A stretch of 53,986 nucleotides of DNA, taken from assembly GCA_015068615.1 (NCBI GenBank), contig SVKE01000002.1, positions 1 to 53,986 on the forward strand. Direction: 5' to 3'. The stretch comes from Oscillospiraceae bacterium (lineage in GTDB: Bacteria; Bacillota; Clostridia; UBA1381; UBA9506). Below are positions 1 through 9,644 of the stretch, in pieces. The notes below the pieces were generated by a model. The model was given only the letters and a program-made list of their open reading frames with translations. It did no database searches and had not been told where the DNA came from. Each line of letters starts with the position of its first letter. Position 1 is the first letter of the stretch. The position numbers were made by a program, and so were the translations under genes.

Positions 1-14
1 GGAAAAGCTTTGTA

Positions 15-43
15 TTGAATTTTTCTTAAATCTGTGATAAAAT
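15..43 (+). promoter_or_regulatory. Sigma-A-type promoter upstream of rsmB
   Basis: TTGAAT (15-20), 17-nt spacer, TAAAAT (38-43). Confidence 0.55.
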
Positions 44-71
44 ATATACAATGAGAATTATGGCGTGAGGT

Positions 72-1406
72 TTGCCTATGATACAGCCCAGAGAGCTTGC
101 ACTTAAAATTTTATCAGATGTAGAAAAAAATCAGGCGTACTTAAATATCAGCTTTCAGGAAAAAACAGAGGGAAAAGAGCTGTCCGCGCGGGATGCAGCC
201 TTTCTTAAAGAGCTGGTCTACGGCGTTATCAAACGCAAAATCACATTGGATTATACCATCAGCCGGTTTTCCTCAATCAAGCTTAAAAAGCTCTCTGCCT
301 ACATTCTTTCCATTCTGCGAATGGGTCTCTATCAACTGTTTTACATGGACAGAGTTCCCAAAAGCGCCGCCGTGAATGAATCAGTAAAGCTGGCAGGAAA
401 ATACGGTCACGGAGCCTCCCGCGGCTTTGTCAACGCCATTTTGCGTCGGGCGGCGGCAGAGGGACCCGCGATGCCGCAACAGATAGACAAGATAGCTACC
501 CTGAGCGTATTATATTCACATCCCGAGCCACTTGTGGCGTGGTATATGAAAACCTTTGGAGAGCGGGCAGAGGAACTGCTTGCTGAAAATAATGAAACGC
601 CACCGCTTTCGGTGCGGGTCAACACCTTAAAGACAACTCAGGAGGCACTCTCAGAACGGCTATTACATGAAGGCATAGAGACAAAAGAAGGCACGCTTAC
701 GACATCTGCGTTGCTTTTTGGTGGTGGTTCTGCTCAAAAGCATGCGGCATATAACGAGGGCTTATTTACCTTTCAGGATCAAAGCGCCCAGCTGGCGGCG
801 CTGGCACTTTCTCCCGTGCCGGGCGACCGGGTGCTGGATGCTTGTGCTGCGCCGGGCGGCAAAACGACCCATCTGGCAGAATTAATGGAGAATCGGGGCG
901 AAATTTTGGCTTTGGATTTGTATGAAAAACGGCTTGCTTCCGTGCTGCAAACAGCCGGACGTTTGGGGCTTACCATCATTACAACAAAAGCTGCGGATGC
1001 TTCGGTATATCAGACGGAAAAACGCTTTGACAAAATCTTGGCAGATGTCCCCTGTTCGGGGCTCGGTGTAATACGCCGGCGGCCGGACATTAAATATAAA
1101 GAAAACATAACGGATTTTACCGAGCTTGTGGCTATTCAGTTTGCTATTTTAGAAAACTGTGCCGGACTGCTGAAAAAAGGTGGAGAGCTTGTTTACAGCA
1201 CCTGCACGGTGAACCCGGCAGAGAATGAGGGCGTGATTGAGGCTTTTCTGCGCACACACAGCGATTTTTCGCTGATGCCCGTAAAAAATGCAATGATTAA
1301 AGAGCGTGCAGCCGGCCCTTTGAGCACAGGCATGGCTACGGTATATCCGCAAAAAAATGGCGGCGACGGCTTTTTTATTGCCAAGCTAAAGAGGAATGAA
1401 GCATGA
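72..1406 (+). CDS. rsmB: 16S rRNA (cytosine-C5)-methyltransferase RsmB
   Basis: NusB-like N-terminus followed by the SAM-MTase motifs VLDACAAPGGKTTHLAE, DVPCSGLG and YSTCTVNPAENE. Confidence 0.93.
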   Translation: MPMIQPRELALKILSDVEKNQAYLNISFQEKTEGKELSARDAAFLKELVYGVIKRKITLDYTISRFSSIKLKKLSAYILSILRMGLYQLFYMDRVPKSAAVNESVKLAGKYGHGASRGFVNAILRRAAAEGPAMPQQIDKIATLSVLYSHPEPLVAWYMKTFGERAEELLAENNETPPLSVRVNTLKTTQEALSERLLHEGIETKEGTLTTSALLFGGGSAQKHAAYNEGLFTFQDQSAQLAALALSPVPGDRVLDACAAPGGKTTHLAELMENRGEILALDLYEKRLASVLQTAGRLGLTIITTKAADASVYQTEKRFDKILADVPCSGLGVIRRRPDIKYKENITDFTELVAIQFAILENCAGLLKKGGELVYSTCTVNPAENEGVIEAFLRTHSDFSLMPVKNAMIKERAAGPLSTGMATVYPQKNGGDGFFIAKLKRNEA

Positions 1407-2422
1407 TTCAGGATGTATATAGTATGACCCGGCAGGAGCTCTGCGATTATATGGCAGCGTTGGGAGAAAAGCCATACCGGGGCAGGCAGATTTTTAAATG
1501 GCTGTATGCCGGAGCGGAAACCTTTGAGGATATGACGAATGTATCCAAGGCTCTGCGCACAAAGCTTTCCGAGCATTGCCGCATGGAGCTGCCGGTTGTT
1601 CAAAAAAAACAGGTCTCCCGTGATGGCACGGTGAAATTTGCCTTTTTGCTTTCCGATGGTGAAATGATAGAATCTGTGGTGATGTCTTATCACCATGGAA
1701 ACACCATTTGTATTTCCACCCAAGCAGGTTGTAATATGGGCTGTGCCTTCTGTGCTTCTGCCGTGGGTGGTAAGGCTCGTGATTTAACGGCGGGGGAAAT
1801 GATAGGACAGATTTTGGCGGCACAGAAGGAGCTCGGTCTGCGTATATCCAATGTGGTTTTAATGGGCATGGGGGAGCCTCTTGATAACCTTCGGGAGGTT
1901 CTGAAATTTATGGAAATTGCCAACCATGAGGAAGGCCTGCACATCGGATATCGACATTTTACCTTGTCAACTTGCGGATTATGTGATAAAATTATACTAC
2001 TGGCAGAAGAAAGGCTTCCGATTACGCTTTCTGTTTCGGTACATTCTCCCTTTGATAGTGAGCGGAGCGAAATGATGCCGGTGAACAAAAAATATCCACT
2101 TAAGCAGCTTATTTCAGCGCTTTTGGTCTATCAGGAAAAAACAGGCCGACGCATCAGTGTGGAATATGCACTGATTCATGGAAAAAACGATACGCCTGCT
2201 CACGCGGCGACATTGATGAAGCTTTTTTCCCGGCTTTCCTACCATGTGAACGTGATTCCGGTCAATCAGGCGCGGGAGGGCTTTGTGAAAAGCGGAGCTA
2301 ATGAGGTTAAGGCTTTTTTAGATTGTTTTGAAAAACAGGGAATTCCGGCTACGGCACGCCGGGAGCTCGGCAGCGATATCAGTGCGGCCTGTGGTCAGCT
2401 GAGACACGAACTTAGAACATAA
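1403..2422 (+). CDS. rlmN: 23S rRNA/tRNA adenine-C2 methyltransferase RlmN (radical SAM)
   Basis: CNMGCAFCAS radical-SAM motif, GMGEPLDN, RRELGSDISAACGQL C-terminus; 4-nt overlap with rsmB. Confidence 0.95.
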   Translation: MIQDVYSMTRQELCDYMAALGEKPYRGRQIFKWLYAGAETFEDMTNVSKALRTKLSEHCRMELPVVQKKQVSRDGTVKFAFLLSDGEMIESVVMSYHHGNTICISTQAGCNMGCAFCASAVGGKARDLTAGEMIGQILAAQKELGLRISNVVLMGMGEPLDNLREVLKFMEIANHEEGLHIGYRHFTLSTCGLCDKIILLAEERLPITLSVSVHSPFDSERSEMMPVNKKYPLKQLISALLVYQEKTGRRISVEYALIHGKNDTPAHAATLMKLFSRLSYHVNVIPVNQAREGFVKSGANEVKAFLDCFEKQGIPATARRELGSDISAACGQLRHELRT

Positions 2423-2479
2423 AAAGGGATATATCCAAAGGACAGCGGACTACGCTGTAGGAGAAATTGAGGTGATACC

Positions 2480-3223
2480 ATGATTAAATGGGGTGGCTGT
2501 ACGGATTTAGGACAAAGCCGGCCTGTCAATGAGGACGGCTACTACATTTCCGATTACAGCGCAGAGCTTGATGCCATTTATGCCATCGTGGCAGACGGCA
2601 TGGGCGGACATCAGGCAGGAGAGGTTGCCAGCGCGCTTGCCCTGCGGCAGGTGAGTGAGGCAATTAATCAAGGCTTTTGTGCAGAGATGAGTTCCCAGGA
2701 GCTCAAGGAATTGCTGGGAACCGCCGTTAGGGAAGCCAATGAAAGCATTTTTAAAAAGAGCTTATCAGAGCATAGCTGCGGCGGCATGGGAACGACCATT
2801 ACGCTTTGCTTTATAGCCGGAGAAAAGGCTATGGTGGCTCACGTCGGCGATTCGCGGGCATACATATTGCGCGGTGGAACGCTCCACCAGATTACCACAG
2901 ACCACTCTCTGGTGCAGGAGCTCATTAAAAGCGGTCAGATAACGCCGGAGGAAGCGGAGCATCATCCGCAGAAGAATGTAATTACCCGTGCTCTGGGAAC
3001 CGATTCCGGTGTCGATATTGATCTGTATGAGTTTCAGGTTCTGCCCGGCGATTGCATTTTACTTTGCACGGATGGGCTGACAAACCTTGTATCGGAGGCA
3101 GAAATGACAGAGCTATTAAGCGGAGCAGACGATATGAATGCTATTTCTAAGCAGCTGATTGTTTCTGCAAACCAAAAGGGCGGCTATGATAATATAACGG
3201 CAGTCGTTTTGAAAAAAGACTAA
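2480..3223 (+). CDS. prpC: PP2C-family Ser/Thr protein phosphatase (PrpC/Stp)
   Basis: ADGMGGHQAGEVAS, VGDSRAYILR, DNITAVV motifs; next to the PASTA kinase. Confidence 0.93.
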   Translation: MIKWGGCTDLGQSRPVNEDGYYISDYSAELDAIYAIVADGMGGHQAGEVASALALRQVSEAINQGFCAEMSSQELKELLGTAVREANESIFKKSLSEHSCGGMGTTITLCFIAGEKAMVAHVGDSRAYILRGGTLHQITTDHSLVQELIKSGQITPEEAEHHPQKNVITRALGTDSGVDIDLYEFQVLPGDCILLCTDGLTNLVSEAEMTELLSGADDMNAISKQLIVSANQKGGYDNITAVVLKKD

Positions 3224-3250
3224 GGATTTATTCTGAAAGGATTGAGATAT

Positions 3251-5041
3251 ATGATGAACGGTGGATTAATAGGAAACCGCTATGAGGTAATAGAACCCAT
3301 TGGAAAAGGCGGCATGGCAATTGTCTACAAGGCCAAATGTCTAATGCTGAATCGTTATGTGGCCTTGAAGGTGTTGCGCCCCGAATTTCGGGAGGATAAG
3401 GACTTCATCGCTCGCTTTCGGGCAGAAGCACAGTCTGCCGGCAGCCTTTCCCATCCCAACATTGTTTCTATTTATGATGTAGGACAAGAGGGAGATCTAG
3501 ATTACATTGTCATGGAATATGTCGAGGGCGTCACCCTAAAGCAATACATGGAAGCCAAGGGCATCATCCCTTGGCGGGAGGCTGTGGATTATGCGGCACA
3601 GATTTGTGCCGGTCTTGAGCACGCACATAAAAAAGGCATTATCCATAAAGACATTAAGCCTCAAAACATTATGATTACGCGTGAAGGCACGCTGAAAATT
3701 ACAGATTTTGGTATTGCGAAGGTCATCAGCTCCAGCACCATTAAAACAGACAGCGCCAACATGTGCAGCGTTCATTATTTCTCACCGGAGCAAGCAAGAG
3801 GCGGTTATACCGACTATAAAACGGATATTTATTCTCTGGGTGTTGTTTTGTATGAAATGGTCACAGGTAAATTGCCGTTTCAGGGCGATACGGCCATTGC
3901 TATTGCCATGCAACACATTGAACAGGAGCCTGTGCCGCCCCGCAGCATAAATCCTGAGGTTCCCGAGGGACTTGAAAATGTGATTCTGCGGGCGATGTGT
4001 AAAGAACAGGCGCTGCGCTATGACTCTGTGACTCAGACCTTGGTGGATTTAAAGAAGGTATACACCGGCAATGCGGTGGATTATTCTGAAATACTGTCCG
4101 GCGACACAACGGTAGTATCAATACCAACGGACGGTCGTCACTCTTCTGAGCTTCCATTGGAGCTGACAGGCAAGAAAAAAAAGAAAATCACATCTAAAAA
4201 GGACTTTTTGGCTATTGTGGCCGGCACACTCACCGGTCTTGCACTTGTACTGCTTTTATTTTTAATTGGATACCATATCACCGGTAGTGAAAATGTGGTA
4301 GAAATTGAGCTGCCTGATTTTAAAAATAAAACCGTGCAGGAAGCAGAGCAGATGGTAGTGAACAGCAAGCTTCAGATTGAGATTGAAAAAGAAGAAAAAA
4401 GTGACACCGTAGACGCGGGCAAGATTATCTCTCAAAGCCCGGCAGCCGGTAAAATGGTAAAAGAAAATGCAAAGGTTAAGGTTGTCATCAGTCTGGGTCA
4501 AGGCGAATTCCCCATGCCGGACCTGATTAACCGCAAGGATTCAGATGCACAGCGAATTCTAAATGATAACAATCTACAATTTTCAATTGTGGGTGAGCCC
4601 AGCGAAACCATTCCGGAAAATTATGTGCTGCGGCAAACCCCGGAGGCCGGCACATATATCAGCGCTGCCACAACGGTCACTGTCTATGTCAGCACGGGTA
4701 AGGAGCAGACCACCACAGAGGTGCCGAACCTGCTCGGACGTTCTGAAAGCGAGGCAAAGGCAGATCTATTAGATGCAGGACTCACCTGGGGACAGATTGT
4801 GGAAACGGAGAGCACAAAGGCAAAGGGAACGGTTATTTCTCAGTCTATCCGTGCCGGTGTAGAAGTAAAGGAAAAAACCAGCATTGACCTCAAAATTTCT
4901 GCCGGCAGTAATAAGACAACGCCACCGACCACATCATCTGCGCCGACACAGGCACCGACGCAAGCGCCAACGCAGAAGCCCTCGGCCAGACCGAGCTCCG
5001 GTGTGCCGATTGTGGCGCCTAATGCCGGTGGCACTGAATAA
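3251..5041 (+). CDS. prkC: Membrane Ser/Thr protein kinase with PASTA domains (PrkC/StkP type)
   Basis: Kinase motifs HKDIKPQNIMIT and DFGIAK; one TM segment; three PASTA-like repeats; Thr/Pro-rich tail. Confidence 0.94.
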   Translation: MMNGGLIGNRYEVIEPIGKGGMAIVYKAKCLMLNRYVALKVLRPEFREDKDFIARFRAEAQSAGSLSHPNIVSIYDVGQEGDLDYIVMEYVEGVTLKQYMEAKGIIPWREAVDYAAQICAGLEHAHKKGIIHKDIKPQNIMITREGTLKITDFGIAKVISSSTIKTDSANMCSVHYFSPEQARGGYTDYKTDIYSLGVVLYEMVTGKLPFQGDTAIAIAMQHIEQEPVPPRSINPEVPEGLENVILRAMCKEQALRYDSVTQTLVDLKKVYTGNAVDYSEILSGDTTVVSIPTDGRHSSELPLELTGKKKKKITSKKDFLAIVAGTLTGLALVLLLFLIGYHITGSENVVEIELPDFKNKTVQEAEQMVVNSKLQIEIEKEEKSDTVDAGKIISQSPAAGKMVKENAKVKVVISLGQGEFPMPDLINRKDSDAQRILNDNNLQFSIVGEPSETIPENYVLRQTPEAGTYISAATTVTVYVSTGKEQTTTEVPNLLGRSESEAKADLLDAGLTWGQIVETESTKAKGTVISQSIRAGVEVKEKTSIDLKISAGSNKTTPPTTSSAPTQAPTQAPTQKPSARPSSGVPIVAPNAGGTE

Positions 5042-5047
5042 GACAAT

Positions 5048-5923
5048 ATGCTAAAAGGTACAATCATTAAAGGAATCGGTGGCTTTTACTACGTTCAGAC
5101 GGCAAACGGTCTGATTGAATGCCGCGCACGGGGTCGTTTCCGCAACGAGGGTGAAACCCCTATGGTGGGGGATATGGTTAGAATCAAGCAAACTGCCGAG
5201 GATGCAGAAAAAGGCAGCCTGGAAGAAATTTTACCAAGGAAAAATGCATTCATTAGACCTCCCGTGGCAAATATCGACCAACTGGTGGTTACGCTTTCCG
5301 TAAAATCTCCAATGCCGAATCTGCGTCTTGTGGACCGACTGACGGTGGCGGCTGAAGCTATGGGTGTGACGCCTGTTATTTGTATTAATAAGGTTGATTT
5401 GGATATGGAGGCGGCACAGCATATCGCATCTATATATAAAACAACCGGTTATCAGGTCATCCTTTCCAGCCGGAGAGAGGATTTGGGCACCGAGGCCTTA
5501 AAGTCCGTTTTAAAGGACAAAATTACGGCTCTGGCAGGAAATTCCGGTGTGGGCAAGTCCAGCATTATCAATCGGCTGCATAAGGCCTTTGGTCTGGAAA
5601 CAGGAAAGGTTAGCGAAAAGACGGAGAGGGGTAGACACACCACGCGGCATACAGAGCTTTTTGAGCTTCCCTTTGGTGGGTTTGTATTTGATACCCCGGG
5701 CTTTTCTGCCTATGCCGCAGAGGATATTGCCAAAGAAGTGCTCGCCGGCCTTTTTCCTGACATTGCGCGGCATGAGGGAGGCTGCCGCTTTGCCGGCTGT
5801 GCGCATGTAGCAGAGCCTTCCTGCTCGGTGAAAGAGGCCCTGCGGCAGGGCAAAATTGCACCGGAGCGTTATGAAAGCTATGTCTCTTTATATCAGGAGG
5901 CACAGGCAACAGTCAAATATTAA
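5048..5923 (+). CDS. rsgA: Small ribosomal subunit biogenesis GTPase RsgA
   Basis: Circularly permuted GTPase: NKVDL, then GNSGVGKSSIIN, then DTPGFSAY; zinc-binding CRFAGCAHVAEPSC. Confidence 0.95.
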   Translation: MLKGTIIKGIGGFYYVQTANGLIECRARGRFRNEGETPMVGDMVRIKQTAEDAEKGSLEEILPRKNAFIRPPVANIDQLVVTLSVKSPMPNLRLVDRLTVAAEAMGVTPVICINKVDLDMEAAQHIASIYKTTGYQVILSSRREDLGTEALKSVLKDKITALAGNSGVGKSSIINRLHKAFGLETGKVSEKTERGRHTTRHTELFELPFGGFVFDTPGFSAYAAEDIAKEVLAGLFPDIARHEGGCRFAGCAHVAEPSCSVKEALRQGKIAPERYESYVSLYQEAQATVKY

Positions 5924-5983
5924 AATGCTATATATCACTGCAGGCCTGCGGCAGAACATTATTAATTTGTAGGCAGAAAGGTC

Positions 5984-6631
5984 ATGACAACTATGAACAT
6001 CAAACTGGCTCCGTCGCTTCTGGCGGCAGACTTTTCCCGCTTGGGAGAAGAGGTTAAAAACATTGAAGAAGCAGGTGCAGATTATCTTCACTTAGACGTT
6101 ATGGACGGTCATCTGGTACCGAATCTTTCCTTTGGCGGCCCTGTGTTGCAGTCGTTGCGCGCTCACAGCAAGCTGGTATTTGACGCACATCTGATGATCA
6201 GCGAACCGCATAAATATGTAGAAGCCTTTGCAAAGGCCGGTGCAGATATTATCACCATTCACGTGGAATGTGAAAGCCCCATTGGAGAAACCTTGGACAA
6301 AATTCACGCTCTCGGCAAAAAGGCAGGCCTTGCGCTGAACCCTGATGCTGATCTCTCTCGGGCAGTGCCGTATTTTGATAAGATTGACATGCTTTTGATT
6401 ATGAGCGTGTATGCCGGCTTTGGCGGCCAGAGCTACATTGATGATGTCAATGCGAAAATCAGCGAGGCGCGTAAGCTGCTCGGCCCCGACTTTGACATTC
6501 AGGTGGACGGCGGTGTATATTTACATAACCTGCATGTGCCTGTAAATGCCGGCGCCAACGTTATTGTGGCCGGCAGCGCTGTGTTCGGCAGTGACGATCC
6601 GGCACAGGCAGTGCGTGATTTTAAAGCGTGA
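5984..6631 (+). CDS. rpe: Ribulose-phosphate 3-epimerase
   Basis: APSLLAADFSRLGEEV, HLDVMDGHLVPNLSFG, MSVYAGFGGQ, QVDGGV. Confidence 0.95.
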   Translation: MTTMNIKLAPSLLAADFSRLGEEVKNIEEAGADYLHLDVMDGHLVPNLSFGGPVLQSLRAHSKLVFDAHLMISEPHKYVEAFAKAGADIITIHVECESPIGETLDKIHALGKKAGLALNPDADLSRAVPYFDKIDMLLIMSVYAGFGGQSYIDDVNAKISEARKLLGPDFDIQVDGGVYLHNLHVPVNAGANVIVAGSAVFGSDDPAQAVRDFKA

Positions 6632-6645
6632 AGGACTGTGACGAA

Positions 6646-7266
6646 ATGAGAGCAATTGTGATAGCGGGCGGCGACCTTCGCGAGCCCGCTTTTTACAAGC
6701 CGTTTATCGGTGACGAGGATTTAATCATTTGTGCAGACAGCGGATATGTACATGCGATGGCTCTGGGGGTTGTTCCCTCTGTTGTCATTGGCGATTTTGA
6801 TTCTTTTTCCCTGCACAGATTGCCGGCAGATATTCCGCGTGTTATGTTGCCCGTAGAAAAAGATGAAACAGATTTACATACCTGCATCCGTTATGCCATG
6901 GAGCAGGGTGTGGAGGAAATTCTGGTGTTCGGTAGCCGGGGAACAAGGCTTGATCATAGCCTTGCCGCCATTTCTTTAGTGTATATGGCGTATCTGCAGG
7001 GCGTGCAGGTTCGGTTGATAGACGAACACAACGAGCTCACTGTGTTCACCGGAGAGGTGACTGTGCCGCGCAGGAAGGGGTATCGCCTTTCGCTGTTGCC
7101 GTTGACGGAGGTACATGGGATTTATACAGAGGGGCTCTATTATCCGCTGCAGGGCGAGAGTATGGATTGGGGCAATCCCTATGGTGTCAGCAATGAATTT
7201 ACTGAAGAAAGTGCCACAATTCGCATCGAATCCGGGGTTATGCTGCTGATACTCAGCCGCGATTAG
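6646..7266 (+). CDS. thiN: Thiamine pyrophosphokinase
   Basis: CADSGY, VIGDFDS, EKDETDLHTCI, RGTRLDHSLA motifs. Confidence 0.9.
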   Translation: MRAIVIAGGDLREPAFYKPFIGDEDLIICADSGYVHAMALGVVPSVVIGDFDSFSLHRLPADIPRVMLPVEKDETDLHTCIRYAMEQGVEEILVFGSRGTRLDHSLAAISLVYMAYLQGVQVRLIDEHNELTVFTGEVTVPRRKGYRLSLLPLTEVHGIYTEGLYYPLQGESMDWGNPYGVSNEFTEESATIRIESGVMLLILSRD

Positions 7267-7346
7267 TCATCGGGTGAAAAAAGTGCAGAATAAAGGAAGG
7301 GGAGTGTCCTGCACGGAAAAGAACAGAGAAAACAGTAAAAAAATGC

Positions 7347-7375
7347 TTGACAAGCTGGTTATATTTAGATATAAT
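7347..7375 (+). promoter_or_regulatory. Sigma-A promoter for rpsF-ssb-rpsR
   Basis: Perfect consensus TTGACA (7347-7352), 17 nt, TATAAT (7370-7375). Confidence 0.85.
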
Positions 7376-7412
7376 AAATAGGTAATATATCAAAATATGA
7401 TATAAAATCCTT

Positions 7413-7433
7413 GCTCTTTGCCCGTCAAAGAGC
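7413..7433 (+). promoter_or_regulatory. rpsF leader hairpin (candidate S6:S18 autoregulatory site)
   Basis: GCTCTTTG-CCCGT-CAAAGAGC, 8-bp perfect stem with CCG-containing loop, upstream of the rpsF SD. Confidence 0.5.
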
Positions 7434-7458
7434 CAAAGTCCAGAAGGAGGTGAAAAAG

Positions 7459-7773
7459 ATGGTTGATATCATCAACAAGTATGAGACTATTTTTGTGATT
7501 AATGCTTCTTTAGAGGAAGAGAAAATCACGGCCCTTGTTGAAAAGTTCAAATCATTGATTTCTGATGCGGGTGAGATTGAATCCGTTGATGAGTGGGGTA
7601 AGCGCAGACTTGCATACCCGATCGATGATCAGACTGAGGGTTATTATGTTTTGGTTCAGTTCAGCGCTAAGCCGGACTTCCCGCAGGAGCTGGAACGAAT
7701 CTATCGTATCACGGACGGCATTTTGCGCGATATCGTGATCAAAAAAGAAGAAAAGAGAAAGATCAGCAAATAA
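7459..7773 (+). CDS. rpsF: 30S ribosomal protein S6
   Basis: NKYETIFVINASL, DEWGKRRLAYPIDDQTEGYYVLVQF; ATG at 7459 after AGAAGGAGGTG. Confidence 0.95.
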   Translation: MVDIINKYETIFVINASLEEEKITALVEKFKSLISDAGEIESVDEWGKRRLAYPIDDQTEGYYVLVQFSAKPDFPQELERIYRITDGILRDIVIKKEEKRKISK

Positions 7774-7813
7774 CCAAAGGGAAGCTCCTTTATTATGAAA
7801 GGAAGTATGGTGT

Positions 7814-8245
7814 ATGAATAAGGTTGTTTTGGTAGGAAGGCTTGCTCGTGACCCTGAGCTTAGAACAACACAGTCGGGCACAGCAGTAACCAGCTTTACA
7901 GTTGCCTGTGACAGACGTTTTGTCAGACAGGGCGAGGAACGTCAGGCAGATTTTATCAGTTGTGTCGCTTGGGGGAAAACCGCTGAGTTTGTCAGTCGGT
8001 ATTTCACGAAGGGTATGCGCATCGCATTAGATGGACGTATTCAGACCCGCTCCTGGGATGACCAGAACGGACAGAAGCGCTATGCAACAGAGGTCATTGC
8101 TGAGGACGTTGAATTTGCGCAAAGCAAAAACGAAGGTGGCAGCTCCTATCAGGCACCGGCTTATTCAGAAGCTCCCGCACCACAGGCTCCGTCTGCTGAT
8201 ATTGACGGCTTTATGCCTGTAGAAGAAGAGGATTTACCCTTTTAA
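7814..8245 (+). CDS. ssb: Single-stranded DNA-binding protein
   Basis: [25 protein letters not shown]; acidic DDLPF-type tail EEEDLPF. Confidence 0.96.
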   Translation: MNKVVLVGRLARDPELRTTQSGTAVTSFTVACDRRFVRQGEERQADFISCVAWGKTAEFVSRYFTKGMRIALDGRIQTRSWDDQNGQKRYATEVIAEDVEFAQSKNEGGSSYQAPAYSEAPAPQAPSADIDGFMPVEEEDLPF

Positions 8246-8271
8246 CAGTTTTCCGGAAGGAGGCGCCAAGC

Positions 8272-8511
8272 ATGGCTGAAAGATCAATGAACAGACCTAG
8301 AAAGGCAAAGAAGAAAGTTTGCGCATTTTGCCAGGATAAAATTGATTATATTGATTATAAAGATGTTGCTAAGCTCAGAAGATTTATTTCCGAGCGTGCC
8401 AAGATTCTGCCCAGAAGAATAACAGGAACTTGTGCTAAGCATCAAAGACAGCTGACGGAGGCAATCAAGCGTGCAAGACATATCGCGCTGCTGCCCTTTA
8501 GCTCCGAATAG
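8272..8511 (+). CDS. rpsR: 30S ribosomal protein S18
   Basis: [45 protein letters not shown]. Confidence 0.96.
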   Translation: MAERSMNRPRKAKKKVCAFCQDKIDYIDYKDVAKLRRFISERAKILPRRITGTCAKHQRQLTEAIKRARHIALLPFSSE

Positions 8512-8525
8512 AAAAGATTTAATTA

Positions 8526-8557
8526 AAACTGCCGGCTAAGCCGGCAGTTTTCTTTTT
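8526..8557 (+). terminator. Intrinsic terminator after rpsR
   Basis: AAACTGCCGGC-TAA-GCCGGCAGTTTTCTTTTT. Confidence 0.85.
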
Positions 8558-8591
8558 GAACTTAGTGATACCTGAAAATTTGCTTTTGCGG

Positions 8592-9371
8592 TCAGATATA
8601 TTTTTTCATGCGGTCCAGCGCGCCCTTTTCCAGACGAGAGACCTGAGCCTGTGAAATGCCAATTTCCTCTGCAACCTCCATCTGGGTTTTACCGGAAAAA
8701 AAACGCAGACTGATGATGTGTTTTTCTCGCTCCGTCAGGCGCTTCATGGCCTCGGAAAGGGCAATTTTTTCTAGCCATTGCTCATCTGTGTTTTTTGTAT
8801 CTTTTACCTGGTCCATGACAAAAATGGTGTCGGTTCCGTCGTTGTAGGCCGGCTCGTGGAGGCTGATGGGGTCTTGAATGGACTCCAGCGCAAAGACGAT
8901 ATCCTCTTTAGCAAGCCCCAGAATTTTGGCAAGCTCCTCGATGGTGGGCTCTTTTGCGTGCCTTGTGATATATTCCTCCTTGGCCTTTAGCGTTTTATAT
9001 GCTATGTCTCGCATGGAGCGACTGACACGGATTTGGTTATTATCGCGCAGGTATCGCCTGATCTCACCTATGATCATGGGAACTGCGTAGGTGGAAAATT
9101 TTACCTGATGGGATGTGTCAAAGTTATCAATGGCTTTAATCAAACCAATGCAACCGATTTGGAACAGGTCATCTAAATTTTCACCCCGGTTGTTAAAGCG
9201 TTGAATGACGCTGAGCACAAGACGCAGATTGCCGCCGATAAACTTTTCGCGGGCGTCCATGTCGCCTTGCTTTATCTTTTCAAAAAGCTCCATCTTTTCC
9301 TCGTTGGAAAGGACGGGGAGCTTGGATGTGTTTACACCGCAGATTTCTACTTTGTTTGCCAAAGATATCAC
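8592..9371 (-). CDS. sigG: RNA polymerase sporulation sigma factor SigG
   Basis: NKVEICGVNTSKLPVL, LVLSVIQRFNNRGENLDDLFQIGCIGLIKAIDNFD, QMEVAEEIGISQAQVSRLEK; GTG (or nearby TTG) start. Confidence 0.93.
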   Translation of the reverse strand: MISLANKVEICGVNTSKLPVLSNEEKMELFEKIKQGDMDAREKFIGGNLRLVLSVIQRFNNRGENLDDLFQIGCIGLIKAIDNFDTSHQVKFSTYAVPMIIGEIRRYLRDNNQIRVSRSMRDIAYKTLKAKEEYITRHAKEPTIEELAKILGLAKEDIVFALESIQDPISLHEPAYNDGTDTIFVMDQVKDTKNTDEQWLEKIALSEAMKRLTEREKHIISLRFFSGKTQMEVAEEIGISQAQVSRLEKGALDRMKKYI

Positions 9372-9487
9372 CAGCCTTTTTCAGTCTCGGTATCATAATT
9401 TCCAAAAAAAGTAAATTATATACCCAGACAAAAGAAAAAAGCGCTCGGCACATAAAAAATACCCAACAACTATAGATATGGCTACAC

Positions 9488-9568
9488 AAGGCTTCCCCTC
9501 AAGGGGAAGGCTTTAATACTCAACGGCAAAAGCCTTTTTCGAACCACCAGCTTAGCTGATGGTTTTCG
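9488..9568. repeat. Cluster of imperfect hairpins, possible REP-like or IS200/IS605-end remnant
   Basis: AAGGCTTCCCC-TCAA-GGGGAAGGCTT plus CGAACCACCAGCTTAGCTGATGGTTTTCG, in a noncoding gap. Confidence 0.35.
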
Positions 9569-9584
9569 TTACACAACAAAAAAA

Positions 9585-9616
9585 CGGAGCGCAGATGCGC
9601 TCCGTTTTTAACTTAC
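9585..9616 (-). terminator. Bidirectional-looking terminator downstream of the HPr-like gene
   Basis: AAAAACGGAGCGCA-TC-TGCGCTCCGTTTTTTTG read on the minus strand. Confidence 0.8.
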
Positions 9617-9644
9617 GTACATATAGAAGTTTGCAGTAAAAGCA

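Noticed and set aside
1193-1823. Long antisense ORFs over rsmB/rlmN (176 and 109 aa), and similar ones over rsgA, smc and uvrC
   Set aside because: Opposite-strand shadows of well-supported genes, with no SD or recognisable domain.
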